From positions 1-63,393 of the forward strand of contig JBKHYG010000017.1 of NCBI GenBank assembly GCA_046565595.1: a stretch of DNA of 63,393 nt, given 5' to 3'. The notes below the pieces were generated by a model that did not search any database, was not told the origin of the DNA, and saw only the letters and a list, made by a program, of their open reading frames with translations. The position numbers and the translations under genes were made by a program. This DNA is from JBKHYG01 sp046565595. GTDB taxonomy: Bacteria; Actinomycetota; AC-67. This document shows, piece after piece, positions 1-7,760 of the stretch (position 1 is its first letter; every line of letters starts with the position of its first letter).

Positions 1-2
1 AC

Positions 3-671
3 GGCGGCCGCAACGGCTACTCGCTGTTCCTGGTGGACACCGACAACCCGGGCTGGAAGATCCTGCGCGAGATCGAGGTGATGGGCCCAGAGACCCGCGG
101 CGGAGGCCACTACGAGTTGGTCCTTGAAGATCTGGCGGTCGGCGACGAGGCTCTTCTAGGCGGCGTAGGCGAAGGGTTCGCGCTCAGCCAACATCGCCTC
201 GGGCACGGTCGTATCGCTCACGCTATGAGGTGGATCGGAGTCGCCCAGCGCAGCCTCGACATGGCGACGACGCGGGCGGTAGAGCGCGTCGCCTTCGGAA
301 AGAGGTTGGCTGAACATCAGACGGTCTCGAACTGGCTCGCCGATTCGGCGATCCAGCTCTACAACTCGCGTCTGATGGTCATGCACGCGGCTTGGCTGAT
401 CGATCAGGGGCGCTCAGCCAAGCAGGAGATCTCCATGTTGAAGGTCTATGTCTCCGAGGCGCTGAACGACATCGTGGATCGCGCTGTGCAGATCTTCGGG
501 TCGCTCGGGTATTCGAAGGACACCCCGCTCGAGGGCTTCTATCGGGCCGCCCGCGCAGCCCGGATCTACGACGGAGCTAGTGAGGTTCACCGCATGGTGA
601 TCGCGCGCAATGTCGTGAAGGCACAGCTCTCGAACGGAACGACGACGCAGGCGACCGGAGGGCTCGCGTGA
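3..671 (+). CDS. acyl-CoA dehydrogenase, C-terminal part (5' end outside window)
   Basis: The reading frame is open from the left edge, so the start lies outside the window. The visible part is the C-terminal half of a flavin-dependent acyl-CoA dehydrogenase: the end of the middle beta domain, then the helical domain with the FGKRL, QIFGSLGYS and EVHRMVIARN motifs. The residue matching the MCAD base Glu376 is Asp (codon 570-572, in IYDGAS). The related human ACAD11 also has a DG(P)DEVH-like sequence here, from memory. The stop overlaps the GTG start of the kinase-like gene by 4 bases, so the two are translationally coupled. The likely role is oxidation of an acyl-CoA in the cytosol, with a substrate linked to the kinase partner. 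Confidence 0.93.
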   Translation, partial: GGRNGYSLFLVDTDNPGWKILREIEVMGPETRGGGHYELVLEDLAVGDEALLGGVGEGFALSQHRLGHGRIAHAMRWIGVAQRSLDMATTRAVERVAFGKRLAEHQTVSNWLADSAIQLYNSRLMVMHAAWLIDQGRSAKQEISMLKVYVSEALNDIVDRAVQIFGSLGYSKDTPLEGFYRAARAARIYDGASEVHRMVIARNVVKAQLSNGTTTQATGGLA

Positions 672-1738
672 GCGAGATCGATCCCAGGACCGGCGCCGCA
701 CCTGGACTCGATCCACTCGTCGATCCGGATGCACTCAAGACTTACCTGGACGACCTGTTCGGCAACGACGAAGACTTGGAGATCAGCAGGCATCAAGCGG
801 GGCACTCCAACGAGACCTTCTTCGTGACCCGCGGCGACGACGCGATGGTGCTTCGAAGGCCGCCGAGACCCCCCTACCTGCCCACCGCGCACGATGTGCA
901 GCGCGAACACACCTTGTTGAACGCGCTGCACCCGTTGGGCATACGGGTTCCGCGACCGATCGTCTATTGCGCCGACGAGAGTGTGATCGGAGCGCACTTC
1001 TATCTGATGGAGAAGGTAGAGGGGACCGTGATCCGGCATGAGGTTCCGCCGGAACTCGATTCTCCCGAGCAGCACGCGCGCATCGGCGAGGAACTGATAG
1101 ACGCTCTGGCGGAACTCCACATGGCCGACTGGCGAGCGGCTGGTCTGGACGGGTTCGGCAAACCCACCGGCTACATCTCTAGGCAGCTGAAACGCTGGAA
1201 CATGCAGTTAGAGGGCGCCACGAAACTCACCCGACCGGTGCCAGATCTCGTCAAACTGACCCAGTGGCTCCACGAACATGAACCCCCCGAACAGGAACAC
1301 ACCGTCGTACAGGGCGACTACAAACTGGACAATGTCGTGTTCGCTCCCGGCGACCGGGCCCGTCTGGTCGCGATCCTCGACTGGGAGATGGGGACGATCG
1401 GCGATCCGCTAGCAGACCTCGGGTACGCGATGAGTTTCTGGCGGGAGCCAGGCGACGCACCTGATCCTCTCCACAGCGCGCTAGGTGATGTCTTCAGCGG
1501 CGAAGGTTGGCACACCCGCCAAGGGTTGATCGACCGCTATGCGTCCAAGACAGGTCGGGACATGACCGATCTGACCTTCTACCTGGTGCTGGCGGTGTGG
1601 AAACTCGCGATACTCCTAGAGGGTTCCTACGCGCGTCACCTGATGGGCACGACCGACGATCCGTTCTTCGCGGCACTCGAGCAGGGCGTACCGGCCTTGG
1701 CGGCGCGAGCGATGCAGATAGCCAAGCACGGAGCATGA
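668..1738 (+). CDS. phosphotransferase (APH) family protein, ACAD10/11 kinase-domain type
   Basis: This 356-residue protein has the aminoglycoside-phosphotransferase/choline-kinase fold. The catalytic loop reads QGDYKLDN, with base Asp217 and metal-binding Asn222; the usual His before the GD is Gln215. The metal motif is ILDWEMGTIGDPLADLGY. The loop and metal motif resemble the kinase domain of human ACAD10/ACAD11 more than antibiotic kinases. The GTG start overlaps the acyl-CoA dehydrogenase stop (GTGA). In ACAD11 the kinase and dehydrogenase domains sit in one polypeptide and process 4-hydroxyacyl-CoAs. I infer that this pair does a similar two-step reaction; antibiotic resistance is unlikely. 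Confidence 0.88.
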   Translation: MSEIDPRTGAAPGLDPLVDPDALKTYLDDLFGNDEDLEISRHQAGHSNETFFVTRGDDAMVLRRPPRPPYLPTAHDVQREHTLLNALHPLGIRVPRPIVYCADESVIGAHFYLMEKVEGTVIRHEVPPELDSPEQHARIGEELIDALAELHMADWRAAGLDGFGKPTGYISRQLKRWNMQLEGATKLTRPVPDLVKLTQWLHEHEPPEQEHTVVQGDYKLDNVVFAPGDRARLVAILDWEMGTIGDPLADLGYAMSFWREPGDAPDPLHSALGDVFSGEGWHTRQGLIDRYASKTGRDMTDLTFYLVLAVWKLAILLEGSYARHLMGTTDDPFFAALEQGVPALAARAMQIAKHGA

Positions 1739-1747
1739 CCCAGATGA

Positions 1748-1775
1748 GAGAGGACCCGCCGAAGCGGGTCCTCTC
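1748..1775. terminator. bidirectional hairpin terminator
   Basis: A perfect 12-bp stem (GAGAGGACCCGC and its complement) with a CGAA tetraloop lies between two convergent genes. There is no T-run on either side. It probably serves both the phosphotransferase gene and the Ig-like gene. Confidence 0.7.
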
Positions 1776-1791
1776 CAAGGGGGATCAACTA

Positions 1792-2574
1792 TCAGCTGGC
1801 TACGCGGAGGACTCGCAGCGGACCAGACTCGGCTGAACGGTTACCAGCGGCGTCGGTCACCGAGACCTTGAGCGTCCAGAGGCCGGTGCCAAGGTCCGAC
1901 AGGTCGATCTCGACAGGTGTCGAGGTCGGGCAAGCCCCGGTGCAGTCGACATCGAAGGACTTGCTGAAGGCCTGCGGGATACCACCTAGGGTGGCTTGCT
2001 GCGGGTTCGCGGCCGGGTTGTAGTAATGAACCTGGATCTTCGCGATACCCGAACCGAGCAGATCGTCGGCCGCGGTACCGTTGAGCGAGAGTTCGTCGTC
2101 GAGCAGGCTCACCGTGACAGCCTGGGTGCCGTCGTTGAGCTGAACATCGGGCGGGAACGGTGTCACCACATCGATCGAGAAGTCAAGCGTCTCGACGGTC
2201 GGCGCGATGGTCACATCCTGGCCGAGTGTCTTCGCCGTGAAGGTCACCGTGTACGGGGCGCCCTCTTCGTTGAAGGACAGCTGCGGTACGAAGCTGAGGG
2301 TCTTGGTGTCGGCGCTGAAGGTGTGGAAGCCTCCGACGGGAGCTCCGTCACGATCCACGACGGTGGCCGACGAGCCTGTGGCGTCCAAGACGCGATCGAA
2401 CGAGGCAGCGACCAAGCGCGCGTTGTTGCTCCAACCCATCGCGACGGAGTTGCCGAGCATGATCGGCGCCGGCTTTCCCGCCGCCTGAGCGGGGACGAAC
2501 GCCGTGACCGCCGATGCGATCATCGCGGCTACCAATAGGCGTGCACTGCCCCGACGGGCCGTTACAGGGTTCAT
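1792..2574 (-). CDS. secreted Ig-like domain protein
   Basis: This 260-residue protein begins at an ATG preceded by GGAGGAGGAAGAC, a strong ribosome site; a longer open frame upstream is not supported. An Arg-rich N-region, a hydrophobic core (LLVAAMIASAVTAFV) and an AQA-AG cleavage site form a signal peptide. The mature part looks like two beta-sandwich domains. The first resembles bacterial Big/CopC-like domains (an ATVVDRDGAPV region, then FSADTKTLSFVP). The second, with a cysteine pair near CTGACP, ends in WTLKVSVTDAAGNRS, typical of extracellular Ig-like folds. No catalytic motif is visible. An adhesion or structural role is possible, but the function is unknown. Confidence 0.8.
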   Translation of the reverse strand: MNPVTARRGSARLLVAAMIASAVTAFVPAQAAGKPAPIMLGNSVAMGWSNNARLVAASFDRVLDATGSSATVVDRDGAPVGGFHTFSADTKTLSFVPQLSFNEEGAPYTVTFTAKTLGQDVTIAPTVETLDFSIDVVTPFPPDVQLNDGTQAVTVSLLDDELSLNGTAADDLLGSGIAKIQVHYYNPAANPQQATLGGIPQAFSKSFDVDCTGACPTSTPVEIDLSDLGTGLWTLKVSVTDAAGNRSAESGPLRVLRVAS

Positions 2575-2671
2575 GTCTTCCTCCTCCGGGTCTGCGGCGG
2601 ATGGTCCGCCTTCAGCCTCGGGGCGCAACTTCTGTAGGAAGACCCCTTGTGCCTGCTCCTGCTTCGACGCT

Positions 2672-2677
2672 TAGGCT
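2672..2677 (+). promoter_or_regulatory. possible -10 element (TAGGCT) for the HAD gene
   Basis: TAGGCT matches the TAnnnT pattern repeated upstream of several genes in this window. It lies 58 bases before the TTG start of the HAD hydrolase. A -35 is not clear; TTGTGC lies 19 bases upstream. Confidence 0.3.
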
Positions 2678-2735
2678 CGAAGTTACCGTTTCATCCCTAC
2701 AACCTTCAGCACCCAAACCGAACCGGAGCGAACAG

Positions 2736-3392
2736 TTGGACGAATCAGAACCCCCCTACGAGGCCCTGTTGCTCGATTACGGAGGCGTCCTCACGACCTC
2801 CGTACACGGCAGTTTCGAGGCCTTCTGCGAGCGTGAGGAACTCGATATCCGGCTGTTCCGTCAGGTGCTCGGCTCTGCGCTGATGGACGCATCTTCGCCG
2901 GCCGCTCGGGTAGAGGTGGGCGACCTGGATCCGGAAGGATTCGACAGGGAGATGGCCGCACTCCTCTCGGCGGGCCTCGGCTGCGAGGTGAGGCCCGATG
3001 GGCTCGTTTCTCGGCTGTTCCAGGGAGTTCGCACGGAACCAGCGATGGTGGACGCGGTCGCTGACATCCGCTCGCACGGAACGACGGTGGTGTTGGTCTC
3101 GAACTCTTGGGGTGGAGCCACTTACGATCCAGCGGTGATCGACGCTCTCTTCGATTCGGTGATCATCTCTGGAGATGTCGGCGTGCGCAAGCCCGATCGC
3201 GAGATCTTCGAGTTGGCCGCGAAACGCGCTGGTACCACTACCGACCGATGCGTCTTCGTGGATGATCTTCCGCTCAACTGTGATGGCGCCCGCGCGGTGG
3301 GGATGCGTGCCATCCATCATGTGGAGCCGGGACCTACGATCTCGGTGTTGCGGGAACTGTTCGGCGGTTCACGCGACCACTCTCGTGGGTAA
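2736..3392 (+). CDS. HAD-family hydrolase, YihX/sEH/ACAD10-like
   Basis: I place the start at TTG 2736, with GGAG 7 bases upstream, giving 218 residues that begin just before motif I. Motif I is LLLDYGGVLT: the nucleophile Asp is present but the second Asp of DxD is Gly, as in the YihX and ACAD10 HAD groups. Motif II is VLVSNSWG, motif III has the Lys in RKPDREIFE, and motif IV is CVFVDDLPLN. It is a cytosolic phosphatase-like enzyme of the haloacid type with a helical cap. It lies one gene away from the ACAD and kinase homologues; human ACAD10 fuses exactly these three domain types. The substrate is unknown. Confidence 0.85.
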   Translation: MDESEPPYEALLLDYGGVLTTSVHGSFEAFCEREELDIRLFRQVLGSALMDASSPAARVEVGDLDPEGFDREMAALLSAGLGCEVRPDGLVSRLFQGVRTEPAMVDAVADIRSHGTTVVLVSNSWGGATYDPAVIDALFDSVIISGDVGVRKPDREIFELAAKRAGTTTDRCVFVDDLPLNCDGARAVGMRAIHHVEPGPTISVLRELFGGSRDHSRG

Positions 3393-3422
3393 CATCAAGA
3401 CCGAAGGGAAGACGGAGAACCT

Positions 3423-3911
3423 ATGGTGCCGAAAGCAGAGCAGGAACTTACCCAAGCCGCCTACGACCGACTGCAGGCAGAGTTGGACGAGAAGTCGACG
3501 ACTGGGCGCAAGGACATCGCCGAACGGCTGCAGCGTGCGCGCGAACTCGGAGATCTCTCCGAGAACGCGGAGTACCACTCGGTCCGCGAACAGCAGGGGA
3601 TCATGGAGGCTCGCATCCGCGAACTCCAACACATCCTCGAGAACGCGAAGATCGTGGCGGTACCAACCGACACCGGTAGTTGCGTGCCTGGGACGATCGT
3701 GACCATCCGTCCTCGGGGTGGTGGCGAGGAGGACCGTTACCTGTTCGCTGCCAGCAAGCAGGAGAAGGCGCCCGACTGCATCACCGTCACGACCGCCTCG
3801 CCGTTAGGAGAGGCGCTGCTTGGCAAGTCGGTCGGGGAAGTGACCACCTATCAGGCGCCGGGTGGCAAGTTCTCGGTCGAGGTAGTGAAGATCGAAGCCT
3901 GGAACGGTTAG
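3423..3911 (+). CDS. greA: transcription elongation factor GreA
   Basis: This 162-residue protein has the usual GreA length. The N-terminal coiled coil (about residues 5-78, with RLQRARELGDLSENAEYHSV near its tip) carries the acidic tip residues that enter the RNA polymerase secondary channel and stimulate transcript cleavage. The C-terminal FKBP-like domain (about 84-160) contains the SPLGEALLGKSVGEVTTYQAPGG region. The ATG follows GACGGAGAACCT. The stop overlaps the stop of the convergent luciferase-like gene by 4 bases. Confidence 0.97.
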   Translation: MVPKAEQELTQAAYDRLQAELDEKSTTGRKDIAERLQRARELGDLSENAEYHSVREQQGIMEARIRELQHILENAKIVAVPTDTGSCVPGTIVTIRPRGGGEEDRYLFAASKQEKAPDCITVTTASPLGEALLGKSVGEVTTYQAPGGKFSVEVVKIEAWNG

Positions 3912-4804
3912 CGGCCCGGGATCCGGAACGCCGGTAGGACCTCAGAGCCCAAGACCTCTACCTGGCGGATGTCCGGCACCTGCGGCATGAGGATCAGCAG
4001 ATCGAGCCCCGCCTCCTCGTACTCCTTGCAGGACGCGAGGATCTCTTCGCCGCCCCCGTGGAGGAACACCTCTTCGGCTGGCGCCCACAGAGGGCCACCG
4101 TAGTAACGCTCGGTCAGCCGGGTCGCATCATCCAATGCCTGCGCATCACCGGCGGCCACATACTTCAACCCCACGATCTGGAACCGACGCTTCTTCGCGT
4201 CGGTGACCATCTGCCGGAGTTTCTCGATGCGCGGCTTGATCTGCTGGGGACCGCCGCCGGCTCCGAATATGTAGCCATCGCCAAGTTTGATCGCGCGTTC
4301 CAGGGATGCCTCGACGCTGCCGCCCACCCATATCGGCGGCATCGGCTTCTGGATCGGGGCGGGGCCGCTGACCGAAGGTTGCTCTTCGGTCGCCTTCTTG
4401 GCTGCTCGCCAGGCTCGTTTGATCTTGCGGATCTGTCTCTCGATCTTGCGCCCTCGGTTCTTCATCTTCGTGCCCAGAGCCGCGTAATCGGACTCGCGCC
4501 CGCCGAGAGCAACGCCGAGGTCGACCCGACCACCCGAGAGCCTGTCAACCGCGGCGATCTGGGTGGCGACCTGGAGTTCGTTCCGTGGAGGCAGTTGAAG
4601 CACCGTGGTCGCTAAGCGCACTCGCTCGGTAACAGCCGCCGCCGCGGCCAGAGCCACTATGGGATCGAAGCCCTCATACGCGGGGTGATCGACGGTTCCG
4701 AAGGTGTGGAAACCAAGTTGGTCCGAGACCTTCGCCCAGTCCAGCAACAATCCCCTGTTCACGGCCGGCGCGAGCGCGTTGGGTAACCCGATCCCCAGAT
4801 GCAT
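3908..4804 (-). CDS. LLM-class (F420-dependent type) oxidoreductase
   Basis: This is a 298-residue luciferase-like TIM-barrel protein starting at an ATG behind an excellent AGGAGGAAGC ribosome site. It begins MHLGIGLPN, continues with TVDHPAYEGFDPIVALAAAAAVTERVRLATTVLQ and SGGRVDLGVALGGRESDY, and ends with EYEEAGLDLLILMPQVPD, the usual order of the F420-dependent LLM family. Actinobacterial members mostly use coenzyme F420, but the sequence does not prove this cofactor. A hairpin just upstream separates it from the methyltransferase/MTHFR gene on the same strand. The substrate is unknown. Confidence 0.88.
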   Translation of the reverse strand: MHLGIGLPNALAPAVNRGLLLDWAKVSDQLGFHTFGTVDHPAYEGFDPIVALAAAAAVTERVRLATTVLQLPPRNELQVATQIAAVDRLSGGRVDLGVALGGRESDYAALGTKMKNRGRKIERQIRKIKRAWRAAKKATEEQPSVSGPAPIQKPMPPIWVGGSVEASLERAIKLGDGYIFGAGGGPQQIKPRIEKLRQMVTDAKKRRFQIVGLKYVAAGDAQALDDATRLTERYYGGPLWAPAEEVFLHGGGEEILASCKEYEEAGLDLLILMPQVPDIRQVEVLGSEVLPAFRIPGR

Positions 4805-4818
4805 GCTTCCTCCTAAAG

Positions 4819-4848
4819 CCGACGACGCGCGATTCGGCGCGTCGTCGG
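4819..4848 (-). terminator. hairpin terminator after the methyltransferase/MTHFR gene
   Basis: A perfect 12-bp stem (CCGACGACGCGC and its complement) has a 6-base loop. It lies 25 bases beyond the stop of the upstream gene and just before the ribosome site of the luciferase-like gene. Only a short TTT follows on the minus strand, so partial readthrough is possible. Confidence 0.65.
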
Positions 4849-4872
4849 GTCGTCTCCATCGGTCAGAGCTCT

Positions 4873-6705
4873 CTATGTGAGATGCTCGATCAGTTCTGCG
4901 ACCGCATCGTAGCGCCGGAACGCAGGTATGAGGTACACCCCGGACGCCCAGGGGCTCGTAGCCTCGATCGTCTCTCGGGCGATGGCCATCCCCTCGGCCC
5001 TGGGGTCGTTCGCCCTGGTCAGGCGGTCCCTGACGGCCTCCGGGATCTCTATCCCCGGCACCTCGTTGTGCAGGAATTCGGCGTGGCGTGCCCCGACCAA
5101 GGGTAGCGATCCAAGGATCAGGGGCAGGGTCAGGTCCCCGTAAGCCGCCCGGTAGGTCTCGACCAGCCGTTCGAGGCTCTTCGGCTCGTAGACCGGCTGG
5201 GTGAGCGCGAAGGCGGCTCCTGCCTCGATCTTGCGACGGAGCACGCGGGCCTCTCGTTCCAGATCGGCCGCGTTGGGGTCTACGGCGCATCCCACGGTGA
5301 ACCTGGTCGGCTCTCCGATCGTTGCCCCTGATCCGTCGCTGCCGGCGTTCAGGCGCTGAGCGATGAGCGCGATCAAACCCGACGGGGTCACCTCCGAGAG
5401 GTCTCCCGTTCCCGGGTCAGTAGACACCGGGTCGCCCATGACGGCGAACAGGTTCCGAAGGCCAAGCGCATGAGCGGCCAGCAGGTCGGACTGGATCCGC
5501 AAGAGGTTGCGTCCCCGGGTAGGGAAGTGCAGGATCGTCTCGACTCGGGCCTCGGTCTGGATCAGGTGAGCTGCTGCCCATGGCGCCATCCTTAGTTGGG
5601 CGCGAGGGGAATCGGCGATGTTGACCGTGGTCGCACCTGCGTCCCGAAGGGTCTCGGCTGCGGCGATCATGCGAGACAGGCTCGGACCGTGCGGTGGCTC
5701 CATCTCGACCGTGATGACCCGCTGTCCTGCCGCCAGCGCAGCAGCCAGACGCGAGGGCGGCTGCTCGACGGGGGTTGTGCCGGCGGGCCCTTCCTCGCTC
5801 TCGAAGACCTCTACACGAACGGCATCTGACGGAGCGGAGGCCAAGGCGGCAGCTGCCATCGCGATGTGCCGAGGACGGGTTCCGCAACACCCTCCGATGA
5901 TGCGTGCACCCACCTCGACGAATGCCGGCATGTAGCGCGCGGTGTATTCGGGCGCGGCGGAATACAGGGTCCTCCCGCCCGAATGTTGTGGCCCACCGGC
6001 GTTCGGTTGCGCGATGAGGGGTGTCGAGTGGGCATGTGGGGCCATCGCGCTCAGGACCCGCAGCACCTGCTCGGGACCTTCCGAGCAGTTCGCCCCTAGC
6101 GCGTCGGCGCCTGCAGCCGCCAGCTCGGACGCGATGCGCCAGGGAGGCTCCCCTAGCAGCGTCCGATCGTCGCGCGTGAATGTCATCGTGACCGCGACCG
6201 CAAGATCCCCGCCGACCTCTCGAGCGACCCGGAGCGCAACCAGCGCCTCGCTCAGATCGCTGAAGGTTTCGAGCAGCAGCAGATCCACTCCCGCTCTAAC
6301 AAGGGCGCCGATCTGCTCGGCGAAGGCTTCGGCAGCCGCCGGCTCTGCCACCCTCCCGTAAGGCGCCAGTCGGACCCCCAGCGGGCCGACCGACCCAGCC
6401 ACGATCTCGGCTCCTGCTTCCCGGGCTCGAGCCACGCCAGCCAGGTTCACCTCTTCGACCAGGTTCTCGGCACCGAAGGACCCCAAGCGGTAGCGGTTCG
6501 CGCCGAAGGTGTTGGTCTCGATGATCTGGGCGCCGGCCTCGACGAACGAGGCGTGCACATCCCGAACCAGGTCGCGGTCCTGGATGTTCAGTAGGTCGGC
6601 GCACGCGTCAGGTGCGGCTCCTCGTTCCAGCAGGCTCGTGCCGGTGCCCCCATCGGCCAGTAAGACACGATCGGCCAGGAGTTGAGCGAAGGAGCCACGA
6701 TCCAT
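4873..6705 (-). CDS. bifunctional homocysteine S-methyltransferase / 5,10-methylenetetrahydrofolate reductase
   Basis: This is a 610-residue fusion like Bacillus YitJ. The N-terminal homocysteine methyltransferase barrel (about residues 1-285) has LLADGGTGTSLLERG at its start, and zinc-ligand cysteines in GANCSEGP and GGCCGTRPRH. The C-terminal part (about 315-610) is a MetF-type reductase with VEMEPPHG, NIADSPRA, LFAVMGDP and FALTQPVY. It should join methylene-THF reduction to methyl transfer onto homocysteine in methionine biosynthesis. I prefer ATG 6705 over GTG 6714, because a -10-like TATCGT overlaps the GTG and sits 7 bases before the ATG, which fits a leaderless transcript. No methionine riboswitch fits the short upstream gap. 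Confidence 0.92.
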   Translation of the reverse strand: MDRGSFAQLLADRVLLADGGTGTSLLERGAAPDACADLLNIQDRDLVRDVHASFVEAGAQIIETNTFGANRYRLGSFGAENLVEEVNLAGVARAREAGAEIVAGSVGPLGVRLAPYGRVAEPAAAEAFAEQIGALVRAGVDLLLLETFSDLSEALVALRVAREVGGDLAVAVTMTFTRDDRTLLGEPPWRIASELAAAGADALGANCSEGPEQVLRVLSAMAPHAHSTPLIAQPNAGGPQHSGGRTLYSAAPEYTARYMPAFVEVGARIIGGCCGTRPRHIAMAAAALASAPSDAVRVEVFESEEGPAGTTPVEQPPSRLAAALAAGQRVITVEMEPPHGPSLSRMIAAAETLRDAGATTVNIADSPRAQLRMAPWAAAHLIQTEARVETILHFPTRGRNLLRIQSDLLAAHALGLRNLFAVMGDPVSTDPGTGDLSEVTPSGLIALIAQRLNAGSDGSGATIGEPTRFTVGCAVDPNAADLEREARVLRRKIEAGAAFALTQPVYEPKSLERLVETYRAAYGDLTLPLILGSLPLVGARHAEFLHNEVPGIEIPEAVRDRLTRANDPRAEGMAIARETIEATSPWASGVYLIPAFRRYDAVAELIEHLT

Positions 6706-6712
6706 CGGTGGC

Positions 6713-6718
6713 ACGATA
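6713..6718 (-). promoter_or_regulatory. -10 element of a leaderless promoter (TATCGT)
   Basis: TATCGT on the minus strand is followed by 7 bases and then the ATG of the methyltransferase/MTHFR gene. No Shine-Dalgarno sequence is present. This spacing recurs at other genes of the window. Confidence 0.45.
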
Positions 6719-6754
6719 GCGGCGACATGCAGGTCGCAAGAGTCGTTGCGTCGC

Positions 6755-6760
6755 TAGGAT
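6755..6760 (+). promoter_or_regulatory. possible -10 element (TAGGAT)
   Basis: TAGGAT lies 31 bases before the GTG of the small lipoprotein gene, which leaves room for a short leader with the GGAGGGAG ribosome site. The promoter would be divergent from the one at 6713-6718. Confidence 0.35.
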
Positions 6761-6791
6761 TGGGCCCTGACGAGATTTGGAGGGAGCCTTC

Positions 6792-7184
6792 GTGCATCGG
6801 AAACGGATCATCGCACTGGTATTGCTCGCTGCCGTGCTGCCTGCGTGCGCGGCCTTGAAGGACCGCGAGCCGTTCCTGGCGCCGGCCATCACCCTCACCG
6901 AGGACCCGGTGACCGGTCAACCGATGATGACCCCCAACGAGATCACTGGCACATGGTCCTACGGGAAGATCCAGATCGAGAACAGCACGGGCTCGGACTA
7001 CTACTTCGTCCAAGACGACCTAGCCATCTACCAGCTGCTGCCCAAGGGTCAGGCTCCCATCGTCTCGATATCTGAAGCCAAGGACGGCAGGACCTACACC
7101 TTCTACCTGGCCAAGGAGAAGCCCGAGAGCGAGATCCGGGCCGAGGGGAAGCTGCACATCAGCTACACAGAAGAGGACCTCTAA
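6792..7184 (+). CDS. small lipoprotein of unknown function
   Basis: The protein has 130 residues. GTG 6792 is chosen because GGAGGGAG precedes it at the right distance. It has a signal peptide and lipobox (RKRIIALVLLAAVLPAC), so it should be a lipid-anchored protein on the outer face of the membrane. The mature part is short and rich in beta-strand-like stretches (TGTWSYGKIQIENSTGSDYYFVQDD, then DGRTYTFYLAKEKP). I do not recognise the family. The stop codon lies inside the loop of the terminator hairpin. The neighbours are divergent or convergent, so it is probably transcribed alone. Confidence 0.75.
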   Translation: MHRKRIIALVLLAAVLPACAALKDREPFLAPAITLTEDPVTGQPMMTPNEITGTWSYGKIQIENSTGSDYYFVQDDLAIYQLLPKGQAPIVSISEAKDGRTYTFYLAKEKPESEIRAEGKLHISYTEEDL

Positions 7185-7199
7185 GGCGAGGTCCTCTTC
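7170..7199. terminator. hairpin terminator overlapping a stop codon
   Basis: A perfect 12-bp stem (GAAGAGGACCTC and its complement) has the loop TAAGGC, which contains the lipoprotein stop codon. It also lies 22 bases downstream of the minus-strand operon that ends at 7221, so it can act in both directions. No T-run follows. Confidence 0.7.
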
Positions 7200-7220
7200 G
7201 CGGAAGTCGTACAGCAGAGG

Positions 7221-7760
7221 TCAGGCTGGCCGGACATCCAGGGCTTCGTTGAGGACCTGCTCGAAATCGACATTGACCGCCTGGCCTTCGATCGTAGGGT
7301 CTTCGCGGACGGTCAGGAAGTACATGAAGTTGTCGTGGAACCATGTCGAGATGATCTGACCGTTCGACACGATCTGATACACATCGACGCCTTCCTTCTC
7401 GACCGGCTGGGGAACCGCACCCGTGATCCCGCCGAGCAGGTTCCGCAGGAACTCTCGATCATCGAGCCGTGCGTCTGGAGCTAGCCGCGAGACCTGGAAG
7501 ACTGCCCGCAGCTCCTCGCCATCGCGAAGCGCGTAGACGGCTCCCTCGCACTGGTAGGTATCTTTAGGCTCAGACGCGGTGTTCAGCGATTCTGCTGCGT
7601 CGGGCTCGGGCACAACCCGCAAGCCGCCGATCCGATCCGGTGGAGACACTTCCATCCCGAGAGTGGCGTCATCAGGACCACCGCACTGGGCCGCCTCGAA
7701 CGAGGCGCACGCGCTGAGACCCATCGCCAACACCACGAGCAAAGCGACCTTCCTGATCAT
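7221..7760 (-). CDS. lipoprotein of unknown function, last gene of the MoxR operon
   Basis: This 179-residue protein has a clear lipoprotein signal peptide (MIRKVALLVVLAMGLSAC). Its ATG overlaps the stop of the cupredoxin-like gene by 4 bases (ATGA), so it belongs to the long operon that starts at the MoxR gene. The mature part has two more cysteines (AAQCGG and TYQCEG) and a globular region with LRAVFQVSRLAPDARLDDREFLRNLLGG and VDVYQIVSNGQIISTWFHDNFMYFLTV. I do not recognise a family and see no catalytic motif. Its co-expression suggests that it works at the cell surface with the upstream proteins. Confidence 0.8.
   Translation of the reverse strand: MIRKVALLVVLAMGLSACASFEAAQCGGPDDATLGMEVSPPDRIGGLRVVPEPDAAESLNTASEPKDTYQCEGAVYALRDGEELRAVFQVSRLAPDARLDDREFLRNLLGGITGAVPQPVEKEGVDVYQIVSNGQIISTWFHDNFMYFLTVREDPTIEGQAVNVDFEQVLNEALDVRPA

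Noticed and set aside
668..1738. Aminoglycoside resistance kinase
   Set aside because: The catalytic and metal loops and the coupling to an acyl-CoA dehydrogenase match the ACAD10/11 group, not antibiotic kinases.
4805..5290. N-terminal extension of the luciferase-like gene to 460 codons
   Set aside because: The extension overlaps the methyltransferase/MTHFR gene in another frame, crosses a terminator hairpin, and a perfect ribosome site marks ATG 4804.
6715..6791. Methionine-type riboswitch before the methyltransferase/MTHFR gene
   Set aside because: The gap between the divergent starts is under 90 bases and the gene seems leaderless, so there is no leader RNA to fold.
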